The notes under the pieces were generated by a model that was given only the letters and a program-made list of their open reading frames with translations, was not told the DNA's origin and searched no databases. A stretch of 64,000 nucleotides of DNA from the NCBI RefSeq assembly GCF_000340215.1, contig NW_006921534.1, forward strand, positions 3,177,198 through 3,241,197, given 5' to 3'. Made by a program: the position numbers and the translations under genes. Position 1 is the stretch's first letter, and the number at the start of each line of letters is the position of its first letter. Source of the stretch: Pseudocercospora fijiensis CIRAD86 (lineage: Eukaryota > Ascomycota > Dothideomycetes > Mycosphaerellales > Mycosphaerellaceae). Shown one piece after another: positions 9,375 to 20,400 of the stretch.

Positions 9375-11903
9375 ATTTGGTGGAGGCGGGGTGTGATGAG
9401 AGGAAGCAATGGAGGAAGGCGGGTGTGTTGTTGTTGAACACGGCAGCAGCGAAGGAGTGTCGAGTGTCGAGTCGAGGAGGATGTGCTGCTTCCGCAAGCT
9501 GCAGTGGCAGGGCTCGGTGGCCTGGCAAAGTTAGTTCTAATGGCGCTCGAAATATCGGCAGCGCTGCTGGGTGGAGATGCTGGGATGGCGTGGGCCTGCA
9601 AACACGTTCGGTGAGTAATTGGCTGTAGAAGTCGTGCCTGAGTCTGGGTGTGGGGTGTGCGGCGGGCAGGCCAGGCCAGGCATGCAGAGGCAGATGCAGA
9701 TGCAGATGCAGTATTTCTCCTGTAGCAATAATCATGTGCAAGGCGAGCGAGCGTACCTTAATGTTCTCTGCACTGCAGCTAAGCACTTCACTTGTCGACC
9801 AAGGTAAGGCAGAGTAAGCTCAGCCAGTCAGCCGGTAGCCGCAATAGGGCAGCCCGCAGCTTCAGAACTGCTGTACTGTAAAAGTAACACGAATTGCGAG
9901 TGTAACGATGGCTGGGCTGGATGGTGGAAGGTGGATGGGAGCACAGATGTTCTACTAGTTCTACTCCTGCTGAGTTCTACTAGCACGTCAACGTCGCAGA
10001 TTCCTCGCCTGCACTTCACATCATCATAGCCTCGATCCCGCCGCTCGGGACAAGCACTACCAGCACTACTACTGGAGCTGGTGTGTTTCAGGCTCAAGGT
10101 ACGCGCAGGGGAGCAACGGGCGATGTCTGGCAAGCCGCAAGTGAGCATCGCCGTCAGATGCTCCTCCTCCACTAAAATAATAATGACGGCGACGCATGTA
10201 TACTCACTGCTGACACCGACAGCCAGCTGCTCGGAGTGGCGTTGGCGGAGGCTCCACTGTTGGTCAGCGTGTGCGATCAACCAACCACTCATGCGCCTGC
10301 ATGGCCAGCTGTGCCCACCCGACCTTTGTTGGTCGATGCTGCTATTCTCGCGCGACGTCCATCGTCCACCATCAGCTATTCTATCGGCACACCATTCGCC
10401 GTCAAGTTCAACGGATGCCCGCCCCGCGATGCCGATTGCGCACTGCCATGCGCGGGTGGCTTGAACTCAATCGCACACCCGACGTTTGTTGACCTGCTGC
10501 GAGCGATGACGTCTGCTCAAGTTTCGCGTTGAAAGAACAAAGCAGCGCAGCGCAGCGCAGCTTCTCCCATCCATGGCGTTCCGGCAGAGAGATGAAACGC
10601 AGAATTGCAACGTGCAAGGGAGCCTCGTTCGACATAATCATAAAATGCCGTGGAAGGGGTTCAATCAAATCGTGACGACAGCTGGCCTTGCGAAAGATCC
10701 CGACAGCTCAGTTGCAGCGGCACGTGATTGCGTGAACTCATGCGCAAAGACACCAGCTCCAGCCAGCAACTTCTCCATGTCTTCTCCACTATGATGCTGT
10801 TGGTGCTCTGTGGGGTGAGGAGCTCGATACGCGGTCCCGGCATTCACGGCCGACGAGGAAGTCCTACAAAGTTCAACCCTGGAGAGCTGACCTTGTGTAT
10901 GTAAAACTCAACGAGGACCTCCTCTTAACAAAGAATGACGATTCTGAAACAGCCTCAGAGATCTGCATAGCAGTAGATTGCCACACAAAGACAACGCCGA
11001 GAAAGTAAGCTTTCTTCCCCGATGGCGACAATCCGCCGCTTCAACCAATAGATTCCAATGCTCCGCTCCTTCCAGAACAAACAAATATTCAGTGCCATAC
11101 GCCACCCCGAGAACTCACAAACACGACCCGCAAATATAATCAATACTCGTCATCATCAGCACCTCGCATCGCGACCACCGCGCGGAACTGAACTCAGCCA
11201 TCCATCATCCATCGGACAAAGTGGATCTGACACGCGTATACGAGGAGCCTCCTCCGAATCAGGTGTAGAACGCCTCTCAACGAACCTCAAAAAAAGAGTG
11301 CCACTATGTACAACGAGAAAAAGAAAGAAAACGAGCACTCCCGGTGAATCGGTGAATGCGAGGCCTTAAGCTTGACGTCTCTGGTATCATGCCATATCTT
11401 GCTTCCATTTGATTGCGTTCCATGCATTATTTCACTCCGCGACAAACAGCTGACAAACCCGTGTCGCTCATTCTTGTCTCATCTACTACTACCCAACCTT
11501 TCCAGATACATAATATATACAACTCTCTTTCTCCTCGTCCAGAGAACAACCAGCTCATCTCATCTCGCCTTCCCATCCCACTCGTCCGCGGCGCGTGAAA
11601 TGGCAAAGGCATCAGCTCTCTTCTTCTTCTTCTCCATCTTCTCCCTTGTCTCTCGCAGAATGCTATTTTAATACAGTTGTAAGAAGTGACAACGTGCTGC
11701 GCTCTCGCCTTTGGCCCTATTCTTCCTCCCTCGCATCGCCTCGCTCTTTGCCCGAGTAGAATTTGATTGTCACCATCTCTCGTTTGAATTGCCGCATGCT
11801 GATGCGCGATACCGGCCTCGAGCTCGGACGCGCGGTCTGGCTACTTTGCCAATCTTGCTTTTGCCTTCTCGAATCCTTCCATCTGGTATTCATCACGTCC
11901 CGC
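9375..11903. other. Long intergenic region, no supported gene
   Basis: About 2.5 kb between och1 (reading left) and the end of rom2 (reading left). It should hold the och1 promoter and 5' leader and the rom2 3' UTR. Small simple repeats occur, such as GCAGAT triplet pairs near 9687-9711 and GCAGC units near 10543-10561. Open frames on both strands lack motifs. A long non-coding transcript cannot be excluded. Confidence 0.5.
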
Positions 11904-14900
11904 TCACTTGATCTGGGCCTGAGGAGATGCCGGCCGACCCCAGAAGTCCAGCGATGCGATGACATCGTCTCCGACCTCGTCTTCGTATGCAAACAGGATC
12001 TGCATAAGGTGGTCAGTTGTCAGAGACCTCTTATCTTGTGTTGCACAACAACAATCGGTTGTGCAACCCGAGGAACGACACCGACTTACCTCTCTCGTAC
12101 TCTGATGCAGGAATCGAATGTTCTTATGCGTCTGGATGCACACAAGCCCACCTGTATCGCTCTGCCGGATCTCGATGAACTCCGGCTCAAACGCAAGGAT
12201 GTACTTCTCACCCCACGTCGCAAATGCATTCGGACTGCCTTCCCAAAGGATCTTCCAGTCGCCACGTGCTCGCCATCCGTTCTTGTTGACATAGAACGAG
12301 AAGTCGTTGTAGCAGAGCAGGAACTCTGAAGTGTTGCGTTCGATATAGATAGGCTTGACGTTCTCCTTTCTGGCAACGAAGTCGAGCGATGTATCTGCTT
12401 GGTCGAGGAGCGATTGCGTTTCGAGAGTCTCGAGCGACACGATTTCGAAGCCTTTCGCGCCGCCCACGCACAGCTTGCTGCGGAGGAAATGGATGCTGTT
12501 GCTTTCCATGGGAATGTAGAATTCCTTGTACGGCTTGAGGACCTCTTGCCCGCTGGCCAGCATCTTTGCGAACCCGGACTTCTTTTTACCCTTAGTCATC
12601 GAGTCCATCGGTTCGTAAACCTTCACAGTGGATGAAAGCGATGTGGATTTGACACAGCACACCAGCGTCTGTCCATTACACATGCCCGCGTTGATGTAGT
12701 TGGCGTGGCAGATCTTGCGACCACGTTTCGACGGCGCGCCAGGGCTTTCGTCTTCCAATGCTTCCAGAGGATAAGTGCACACAGCTTTGTCGGCGAGAAC
12801 AACCAGGATCTGATGCTGTTCCAGCACTTCCAGCTGTGTCACCATCTTCTGATCCAGCACTCGCTTTGGCTTCACAGAAGCGTCCTTCGGCTTCCTATCA
12901 CAGACGTACACCCCAAAATCCGTGCCAATAACCAGTTTTCGACCACCATCGATCGGGCGGCAGCAGTTGACTCGGACAGTCGCATTAAAGTAGCCCTCCG
13001 TCAACTTGGCCATGGTGAAGATCTTGTGTCGCTCGGACAGTTTCTCTTTCTGATTCATGATATGTTCCATCCACTTCTCTCGTTGCACCTGGGACGTACA
13101 GTATAGCGTGAGCTCGTACCCGCCCTTGCCGAGACCCTTGAAGGTGATGGGGTAGCCTTGTTCGTTTGCTGGTGCTCTCGCAGCTGCACGTCCGACACCT
13201 GGAATCATACTGGACGAAGGTCGTTTCGCGATCCCCATCCTAGGGAGAACGTGATCCATTTCCTTGATCTGGAGCAATTCCAGCGGGATTGGCTTGCGGT
13301 AAACTCGAATTTCTTCTTTCTTGTTGACCGTCTTCACGCGCACGATCAGTACAGCATGATCGAAGAGGTAAGCTGTGACATCAGCTTGTTCCGCAGTCAG
13401 GTTCTTCTTCAAATTACTCTTGAAGATGAGCTGTCTGGACTCCTCGGTCAACTTCAAATCCATGTGCGGAATTGTTCCCCATTTCAGCTGGGAGTTCAGG
13501 TTCATCAGGTTGAAGTGGTTCTCAGACTTTCCAGACTCCTCGTTGACCCTGCTTAGGAATTGCTTGATTTGCTCGATGGCCTTGGGTATGTCTTTAATAT
13601 CAGGATTATTCTCGTCGGTGTTTTTGAGGACGTTTTCTAGGAGCAATGGGTATCTTGCGAGACGTGTGGTGGGCTTGGTCAGATAACCATTCAGTTCCAG
13701 CTTTCGCGATTCCTTCAGTCTTTCAGTCTCTTCAGTGAACCGTGCAAAAGCAGGATTCGAGCCCTTCTCCTTCTCGAACTCAAATTTACCAAACAGCTGA
13801 TTTGCACCATAGCGGATAAATGGGTGAAACTGAGGCACATATTCCAGGAAGATATCGCCGACATTCCGCACCACCGGGTTTTGCTGCTGTCGTCGTGTCA
13901 AAGCTTGAGCCATTCGAGCGTTCACACTGTGGACTTCTTGGCAATTCGAGAAGACGGTCCGGATAAATTTTTCGCGACGATGCTCAGGAATCGGCGAGAT
14001 CTCTGGCATACGAAGTGGTTTGATCCAGAAGTCCCGCAGATACTCGAGGTCCTTTACGAAATCACGTTCCGTGTACATAATCTCGGAGATGACTTCTTGC
14101 CTCTTCTTCTCCTTGTCGCTGACGCTGTCAGAGATTTCCTTGGATACAGTGTTGATCCAGAGCTTTTGCTCGCTATCGGCTTCATCGTGCAAGCTCGACT
14201 GCGAAGTCTGTCTCTTGAGACCAGGCGAGACCTTCATGTTCAATCTCTGCTGCTGTTCAAGTCGTCGCGGACACGCGATCGAATAGCACAAATTGTCCCT
14301 ATTACAGGTCGGAGAATAGCACTCTGTCAAGAGTGTGAAGACACCATTGACTTCCGGGGGCTCCTCGTTGATGCTCTCCTTGAATTGATATATCTCATTG
14401 GGAGAGTCTCGCAATCTGTGGGCGTAGGCCACCTCGTGGAAGAATTTCTGTGCATCGAGAGAGCGTCCAAGCAGAAGTGCTAGGTTTCGGTCCGAGGTGC
14501 GGATGATGTAGGCAATGAGCTCCACTGCCTCGTAGCCACTGAAAGCATTCTTGTACATCAGACCGTCTTTCTCCTTCTCCTGCAAAGCAATCCGTTCTCT
14601 AAAAGCCGACGCAACATTTGACAGCAATGCACCGTACACAAGCGAAGGTCGCTTCTGTGCCACCATAGTACCAGTGCGTGAGCTATCTGTTCGCGCAGGA
14701 CCTTGCACACTTCCCACCGACGGTCTTTGGCCGCCTTCGGAGGGCGACACCACAGTAGAAGCCATAGACATGGTGCGGGAGGCCGGAGTGGTAAAGCTGC
14801 CACTACTCGGGTGTCTACCTTGCCCAGTATAGCCATTGGATGTGCGATCAGGGTGGAAGCCATTGCTCATGGTGGTATCGGTCTCACCAGATTCTCGTCT

Positions 14901-15560
14901 CCGGTTCGGAATCACTCTGCCACTCATGGTCTGCGAGAAGTCGTGATCTCTTGTATACGAAGACATGGACATGGTGCGCTCATCTTGCGGCCGATCCGGC
15001 ACCACCCTTCCTTGAGCTGTTGTCCTCGCCAAGCTTTGATTCATGTAGGGCTGCTGTCGAAAAGCGTGCGCGGGAGAGATGGTGTAGTTGTTGCCCGGAG
15101 ATTGATAGTGCGGACGGGGGACCGAGGCTAACGACTGAGTGCGGTAGGCGTCACTGTTGAGCGCAGGGCCGGGCGGACCGGCGTAGGGTCGTTGCGTGAA
15201 TGAGCGCTGGTAATGGCCTGGCGGAGGCGGCCCTCGGGTATCGAGACGCTGTGGTTGGCCATATGGCACGCGGTCGGGGCGGATTGGCTGTGGGAGATAG
15301 TGAGGCGGGCGTCGTTGCTGTGAAGGCTGTCCGTCCATATACGGCTCTTGCCCTTGCGCATGCCCATTCGGCTGCTGCACTCCAGGCCGGACGGGAGGAG
15401 CGCGTTGCATATACTGGCCAGCGGGCGGTGGAGCGGTGCTGGTGCTGGTCATGGTCTGGCTGCGACCCTGGCCTGGAGGTGCCGCGCCGAAGATGCTAGA
15501 GTAGGCGGCATCGCGGTTGACGTTCTGCTGCTGGCCATAGTCGCGCGGGTAATTGGCCAT
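11904..15560 (-). CDS. rom2: Rho1 guanine nucleotide exchange factor (DEP-DH-PH-CNH), Rom2/Rgf1 type
   Basis: Activates the GTPase Rho1 at the plasma membrane in the cell-wall integrity pathway. Two exons, 12090-15560 and 11904-11999, separated by a 90-bp intron (12000-12089, GTAAGT donor), give 1188 residues. Residues 1 to about 300 are a Gln/Pro/Arg-rich disordered region. A DEP-like domain follows at about 340-410 (NAFSGYEAVELIAYII), then the DH domain at about 485-690 (EIMYTERDFVKDLEYL; LTKPTTRLARYPLLLE, the conserved DH helix), a PH domain at about 695-830, and a citron homology (CNH) domain from about 855 almost to the end (LVIGTDFGVYVCD). This order matches fungal Rom1/Rom2 and S. pombe Rgf1. 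The intron is stop-free and a multiple of three. It shares a 513-bp divergent promoter with the V-ATPase c' gene. Confidence 0.92.
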   Translation of the reverse strand: MANYPRDYGQQQNVNRDAAYSSIFGAAPPGQGRSQTMTSTSTAPPPAGQYMQRAPPVRPGVQQPNGHAQGQEPYMDGQPSQQRRPPHYLPQPIRPDRVPYGQPQRLDTRGPPPPGHYQRSFTQRPYAGPPGPALNSDAYRTQSLASVPRPHYQSPGNNYTISPAHAFRQQPYMNQSLARTTAQGRVVPDRPQDERTMSMSSYTRDHDFSQTMSGRVIPNRRRESGETDTTMSNGFHPDRTSNGYTGQGRHPSSGSFTTPASRTMSMASTVVSPSEGGQRPSVGSVQGPARTDSSRTGTMVAQKRPSLVYGALLSNVASAFRERIALQEKEKDGLMYKNAFSGYEAVELIAYIIRTSDRNLALLLGRSLDAQKFFHEVAYAHRLRDSPNEIYQFKESINEEPPEVNGVFTLLTECYSPTCNRDNLCYSIACPRRLEQQQRLNMKVSPGLKRQTSQSSLHDEADSEQKLWINTVSKEISDSVSDKEKKRQEVISEIMYTERDFVKDLEYLRDFWIKPLRMPEISPIPEHRREKFIRTVFSNCQEVHSVNARMAQALTRRQQQNPVVRNVGDIFLEYVPQFHPFIRYGANQLFGKFEFEKEKGSNPAFARFTEETERLKESRKLELNGYLTKPTTRLARYPLLLENVLKNTDENNPDIKDIPKAIEQIKQFLSRVNEESGKSENHFNLMNLNSQLKWGTIPHMDLKLTEESRQLIFKSNLKKNLTAEQADVTAYLFDHAVLIVRVKTVNKKEEIRVYRKPIPLELLQIKEMDHVLPRMGIAKRPSSSMIPGVGRAAARAPANEQGYPITFKGLGKGGYELTLYCTSQVQREKWMEHIMNQKEKLSERHKIFTMAKLTEGYFNATVRVNCCRPIDGGRKLVIGTDFGVYVCDRKPKDASVKPKRVLDQKMVTQLEVLEQHQILVVLADKAVCTYPLEALEDESPGAPSKRGRKICHANYINAGMCNGQTLVCCVKSTSLSSTVKVYEPMDSMTKGKKKSGFAKMLASGQEVLKPYKEFYIPMESNSIHFLRSKLCVGGAKGFEIVSLETLETQSLLDQADTSLDFVARKENVKPIYIERNTSEFLLCYNDFSFYVNKNGWRARGDWKILWEGSPNAFATWGEKYILAFEPEFIEIRQSDTGGLVCIQTHKNIRFLHQSTREVSRCRSSGCTTDCCCATQDKRSLTTDHLMQILFAYEDEVGDDVIASLDFWGRPASPQAQIK

Positions 15561-16073
15561 TGCTGGCTGTCTTCAGCGTGTTACTGCGTCTGCAGACTCG
15601 AGAGTGTGCGCGTGCGCATGCGGCCAAGGCCAGGCCCATCAACCTCGCCGCCGCAACAGCACGGCACAGCACAGGACAGAATTGGGTCGGCGGGGACGGC
15701 ACGCACGCACGCACGGATGGCTATTGATGCTGCTGCTGCTGAGGCCTTGAGGAGTCGATAATATGCGGACGCGCGGACGCGAGAGAGTCCCGCCCAGTAT
15801 GGTATGCGGCGGCGCTGTCAGGGCGTTGGGAGGAGTTCGCTTCGGCTACTCCGACTGTCCTGTTCTGTGGAAGTGTGGTCTGCAAGTCGACAGACCGCGC
15901 TAACCGATCTCGATCTCCAACCCAAGTCAAGCTCATGAACACATGCATTATTGCCCAGCTGCCACCACTTCGATTCTTCTTCGACCACTCTCCCATCGAC
16001 CCATCACCACACACAGGACTTGGCGCGCACACGCTTCGACTGCTACGCTTTAATCCCCGCGATCCCTCTCACG
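15561..16073. promoter_or_regulatory. Divergent promoter region, rom2 / vma11
   Basis: 513 bp between the two start codons. It is GC-rich on the rom2 side, with short GCAC/GCACG repeats near 15694-15716 and a CTGCTG run near 15728-15740. C/T-rich stretches near 15960-16070 precede the vma11 ATG, as is common in fungal leaders. No specific factor site is claimed. Confidence 0.5.
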
Positions 16074-16777
16074 ATGGCGGACTCGGAGCTCACGCCCAAG
16101 TTTGCGCCCTTCTTAGGCATGGGTGGCATAGCTTTCGCCATGATCTTTGGCTGTATGGGAACTATGGAAGCGTGAATGAAATGCGCAATGCTGAACATTG
16201 GACAGGTGTGGGCGCGGCATACGGCACAGCGAAATCAGGTATTGGCATTGCGAATGTCGGTACCTTCAGACCGGATCTCATCATGAAGGTACATGAAGAA
16301 CGGCACAAACAGGAAGAGCAGTGCCTGACACTTGAACACAGTCCCTGATTCCAGTCGTCATGTCTGGTATTATTGCAGTCTACGCGCTCGTGGTAGCTGT
16401 GTTGATAGCTGGAAACATGAAGCCTCCGCCAGACCAGCACTACAGTCTGTACAATGGATGCATGCATCTTGCTTGCGGACTTTCGGTTGGGCTCACAGGA
16501 CTTGCGGCGGGATACGCAATAGGCGTCGTGGGAGACTCGGTATGTGATTTACGGGAGGAGAGCGACGGACTCATTAGATTGACAAAACATCACAGGGTGT
16601 ACGCGCGTACATGCAGCAATCGCGGATCTTTGTGGGCATGGTGCTCATCCTCATTTTCGGAGAAGTCCTCGGACTCTACGGGTGCGTGGTCAAGAGGATA
16701 CAAAACGCGTTCAATTGCTAATGGATGTGTACAGCTTGATCGTGGCGTTGATTCTTAACACGAGAGCTTCTGGTTGA
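16074..16777 (+). CDS. vma11: V-type ATPase proteolipid subunit c' (Vma11 type)
   Basis: Proteolipid of the membrane Vo rotor, which pumps protons into vacuoles and related compartments. Five exons: 16074-16152, 16206-16288, 16342-16539, 16596-16681, 16735-16777, giving 162 residues. Four hydrophobic helices are present; the last carries the buried proton-carrying Glu ([11 protein letters not shown]). Features shared with Vma11 rather than Vma3 are the [19 protein letters not shown] segment, VAVLIAGN and the YMQQ stretch before helix 4. Subunit c' is known only from fungi. All four introns are 53-56 bp with GT-AG ends; the first donor (16153, GTATGG) was chosen because it restores the conserved [13 protein letters not shown] weak alternative donor about 25 bp later would insert non-family residues. 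Confidence 0.93.
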
Positions 16778-17451
16778 GAAGGATAGTTGTTAAATCCAAT
16801 TATTGTACTGCCTACGCCTACTGTGCTGTTCGCGATGGTCGCGAGCAGGTTTCCATCAATCGATGCCGAGATGTGGTCGTGGGAGCAGGCTGCTGTGATA
16901 TGAAACGGCAGTGCACGCGGATCCTTCTTTGCTTGTGACCTGGCTGCAGGCAGCTGGATTGTGAATATGTACCGGAATGCTGCACGAAGGTCAAATAGCA
17001 TAGCGACGGCGCTTGGGAAGATGGATTATGTGAAGTGCTACCTTACGATAGAAAACGCCGACCGAGGCATTTGACAGTCTGCCTCTCAACAATGCAACTG
17101 CTGATGACAGTGAAAGTACGTGAAAGACTGAAAGATGATCTTCTGCTGCTGCTGCTGCGAGCGTGGCGTGGCGTGGAGCGGATTGCTCGGGGCGAACCTT
17201 GCGAACCTTGTTGCCCCAAGGCAGCCACTTTCCTTCATCTCGAAGGAGGTAGGCAGCCGAATTACTGGCTGACCGAAAATCACCTTGCGGCGCACCAACA
17301 CGATGCACGAGAATGCGCATTGAAGTTGACGGCCGCCGAGAGTCTTCACGAACATCTACCCGCCTAGGACGACTGCAAGACGACATACACATCCCGAGCG
17401 CAACTGGAATTCCGCTCGAGTAGAATACTATGCGCCTGAGGCAACAGCAAC
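16778..17451. promoter_or_regulatory. vma11 3' region and HeLo-gene promoter/leader
   Basis: 674 bp with no supported gene. A GCTGCT triplet run sits near 17143-17158. An ATG at 17430 opens a frame of 80 codons that overlaps the start of the next gene out of frame, so the leader probably contains an overlapping upstream reading frame. Confidence 0.5.
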
Positions 17452-20400
17452 ATGGAGGGCTATCACTATTCCCCCGGCATCCATCGGCCGGGCCATCTCA
17501 GCAAATTGTACTCCGACGCGAAGAAGAGTGCACTCACGAGCTTGCAAGTGCAGACGGCCTCCAATGCCCAGTACACGTCACTGCATCGAAAGTATCGCAT
17601 CCAGAAGGACAGGCTGATTGCGTGGGGCCTGGAATGGAGCGATGGCGAGAAAGGGTCGGATGCGAATATTGACGACGCCGTCACCAAAGCTGGGCTCTCA
17701 GAAACGGTCGAGAGTGTGCTACGCAACATCCAGGAGGTGACCGAGGAAGCCGAACGGATCAAGTCAGCAAGCTTACCTCTGATCAAAGAGGGCGAGGCCT
17801 TTCCTCAAAGGCCTGCAGTATTTGATGAAGCGCGATATGAAGACCTGCTGCGTGACCTGACCACCTCAATAGACACCCTCTACGATCTTACGCAATCCCG
17901 CCGAGCACTTGCTCGTGGCGAACATCCCACATTCGAGGACCCTATCGACATCCCGATGGAACAGCCACTGAAGCCAAGCTCCAGCATCTCGAAGAAGCCC
18001 TGGAAGCGTCTCTATGACAATGCCAGCTTTGCATCCTCGGGAACCACACTGCTCAACCCCACCTTCTCAAGACCTTTCCTGTCACCGTACGCAGGCTTGC
18101 CATCGAGGATAGAGTTGTCTGCCCTTCGCCTGCCTATCGAAACGCCACCGCCATACGAAGCTGTAGGGGTGCCGTCGACCACTCGCATGGTAGCACTACT
18201 GGTACGGAATAGAGTCTCAGGGAGTGTCCAGGCTGCCATTGCAAGCTCTGCGCCTGAGGTGCCAGTGTTAGTGGAGTATGCAAACTACGATGCCACTTAC
18301 AGAGCGACTGGAGTGCCGCCACCGCTTCAGCGACTTGAGGCTCTAGCTACTTTCTTCCAGCCCATGCGTGCCGACTCACAGACCAACTTGAGTTTGTTGG
18401 GCTATTTTGAAGACTCGGACCAGCCACGCATTGGACTCGTCTACGACTTACCCTACACCATACAAAACAAGCTGCAGACTGGAATGTCTACTGAACCACT
18501 GGCGCCGCTCAGTCTGCTTAAGCTCGTGCAGAAGGCCAATAAGCAACAGAGCTCATCAACCGAAGTTCCTGCACCAGCGCTCGAACATCGTTTCCGCATG
18601 GCATTGCGGCTGACGGAGCAGCTTCACTCTCTCCATGCCAGCCAGTTAGCTCATGGCAACATCAACAGTAGCAGTGTCATCTTCACCACCACCGAAACTG
18701 AGACTGAGGCGAATCGCTTGGAGCAGCTTCGGAAACCACTTTGGGCCTCCTTTGATCTCTTCTCCAAGTCTAACATTGAAGGCGTCAATCGAGCATCAGA
18801 CTTCAACATCTACCGACATCCGCTTGACGAGCCCAATGGTGTGGATAGGGAGTTTCCAGTGGATCTCAAATTCGATCTTTACGGACTTGGTTTGATTCTT
18901 CTCGAGATTGGTCTCTGGACACCTATTGGTGATCTTTACAAGGCGAAATACACTCTTGCTGATTTCAAGCTCCGCCTTGAAAAGATTTGGATCCCCAAGC
19001 TTGCCGCCAAGTGCGGCTCAGCATACATGCGTGCTGTCGAGACATGTCTTCGACTCTCGGACGACATGGATAACTCGCGACTAACTGCCGAAGGAGTATA
19101 CGGCCTTCTACTGCAATTTCTAAAGCGATGCTGCTTGCTTGACGATGTCGGTTCGCCCACTGAGCTAATTCCGGCATCCGAGCTAGTTTCACAGCCATCC
19201 TCACCTGCGGAGAGTTACAGGTCGCCAAGAAGGAGGCATGCGATACGCCGGCCCTCCGAAGCTAGTTCCTTAGCCAGACAGCTTTCGGAGACTGTCGAGC
19301 CCAGACGATCCATGTCGGGGAAATCGGCTGCTCGATCTCACCGTCACTCTTCGTACCCGGCGCTCACGCCACTAGCTGGCACGACCCTCACTGATCCAGA
19401 GCAGTCTAGACAAGGCTCAAGAGCGGGTCACATCTCGACAAGACCTGGATTGGCTGAGGTGAAAGAACAAATTATGGAGGGGTGGCATTCCAGATCCGAG
19501 CCATCAATCAGAGATTTCAAACGACGAGTCACCCTCATTCAACAACGCTGGCGACAATGTCATGCAGTTAGGCAGCAAAGGCTTCAGGCCGCTGAAGCGA
19601 CTCGCACAAGTATGGACGAGGAAGCGGAGCAGCTTGCTAATGGCAAGCGAGCGGAGTTTCCTGACGTGCCACTTCCACAAAACATCCTTGACCATTGGCA
19701 GAACACCATGTGCTTTCAGATGAACGCACTTGTTGCCAAGGCCCTGCGACATTCGAAAGAAAGCTGTTCGATAAGGCTATGCCCTTACGGCGAGTCAAAG
19801 GCTACAGCAAGACCGACGCTCATCGTTGGCTGCAAGTCTACCTCGAAAGTCAAGCATGCCCTCAAACGACATCTCAAATATGACCCCAGCATGTATGACA
19901 TTAGAGTGAAGAAAGAAGGCGAAATTCGACGATGCCGGAAATCAAGACGCGAACGAGCTCTTGAAGCTGCAGAGAGAAGCATGGCACCTTACCGCGATCC
20001 GAACGTCGAGAAGGCCGTCAACCCAGATTACCAGGAACGACCACTGTGCGGCGCGTCCATAGGCGCTTTCAGGTATGAAGAACACCTACCACCGGCTTCA
20101 TTTGGCGGAATCGTATTGATAGATGGGAAGCCGTATGGTATGAGCGTCCATCACATGCTGGAGCCAGAAGATGTTTCCGATGACGAAGATGCCAACGACG
20201 AGGATGAGGAAGATGATGATGACGATAGCTCGAGCCTTGGCAGCTCAGACGGCGAGTCAGGTATGTGCTGGCATATCTAGCTGAAGACATATATCCCACC
20301 TTCAGATGCCCATGTCGTAGTGTAGTCACTCCCTCGTCTGTCGTCGTACAAATGCTTTGCCTTGCAATAAAGAGAGACGATCCATTGCTAACATAATCGC

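Noticed and set aside
8127..9497. och1 starting at the upstream Met 9497
   Set aside because: It would place about 41 Pro/Ser/His-rich residues before the signal anchor, unlike the family; the Met at 9374 fits.
10236..10532. 98-codon plus-strand frame in the long och1-rom2 gap
   Set aside because: No motifs, several overlapping frames of similar length, and composition typical of GC-rich non-coding DNA.
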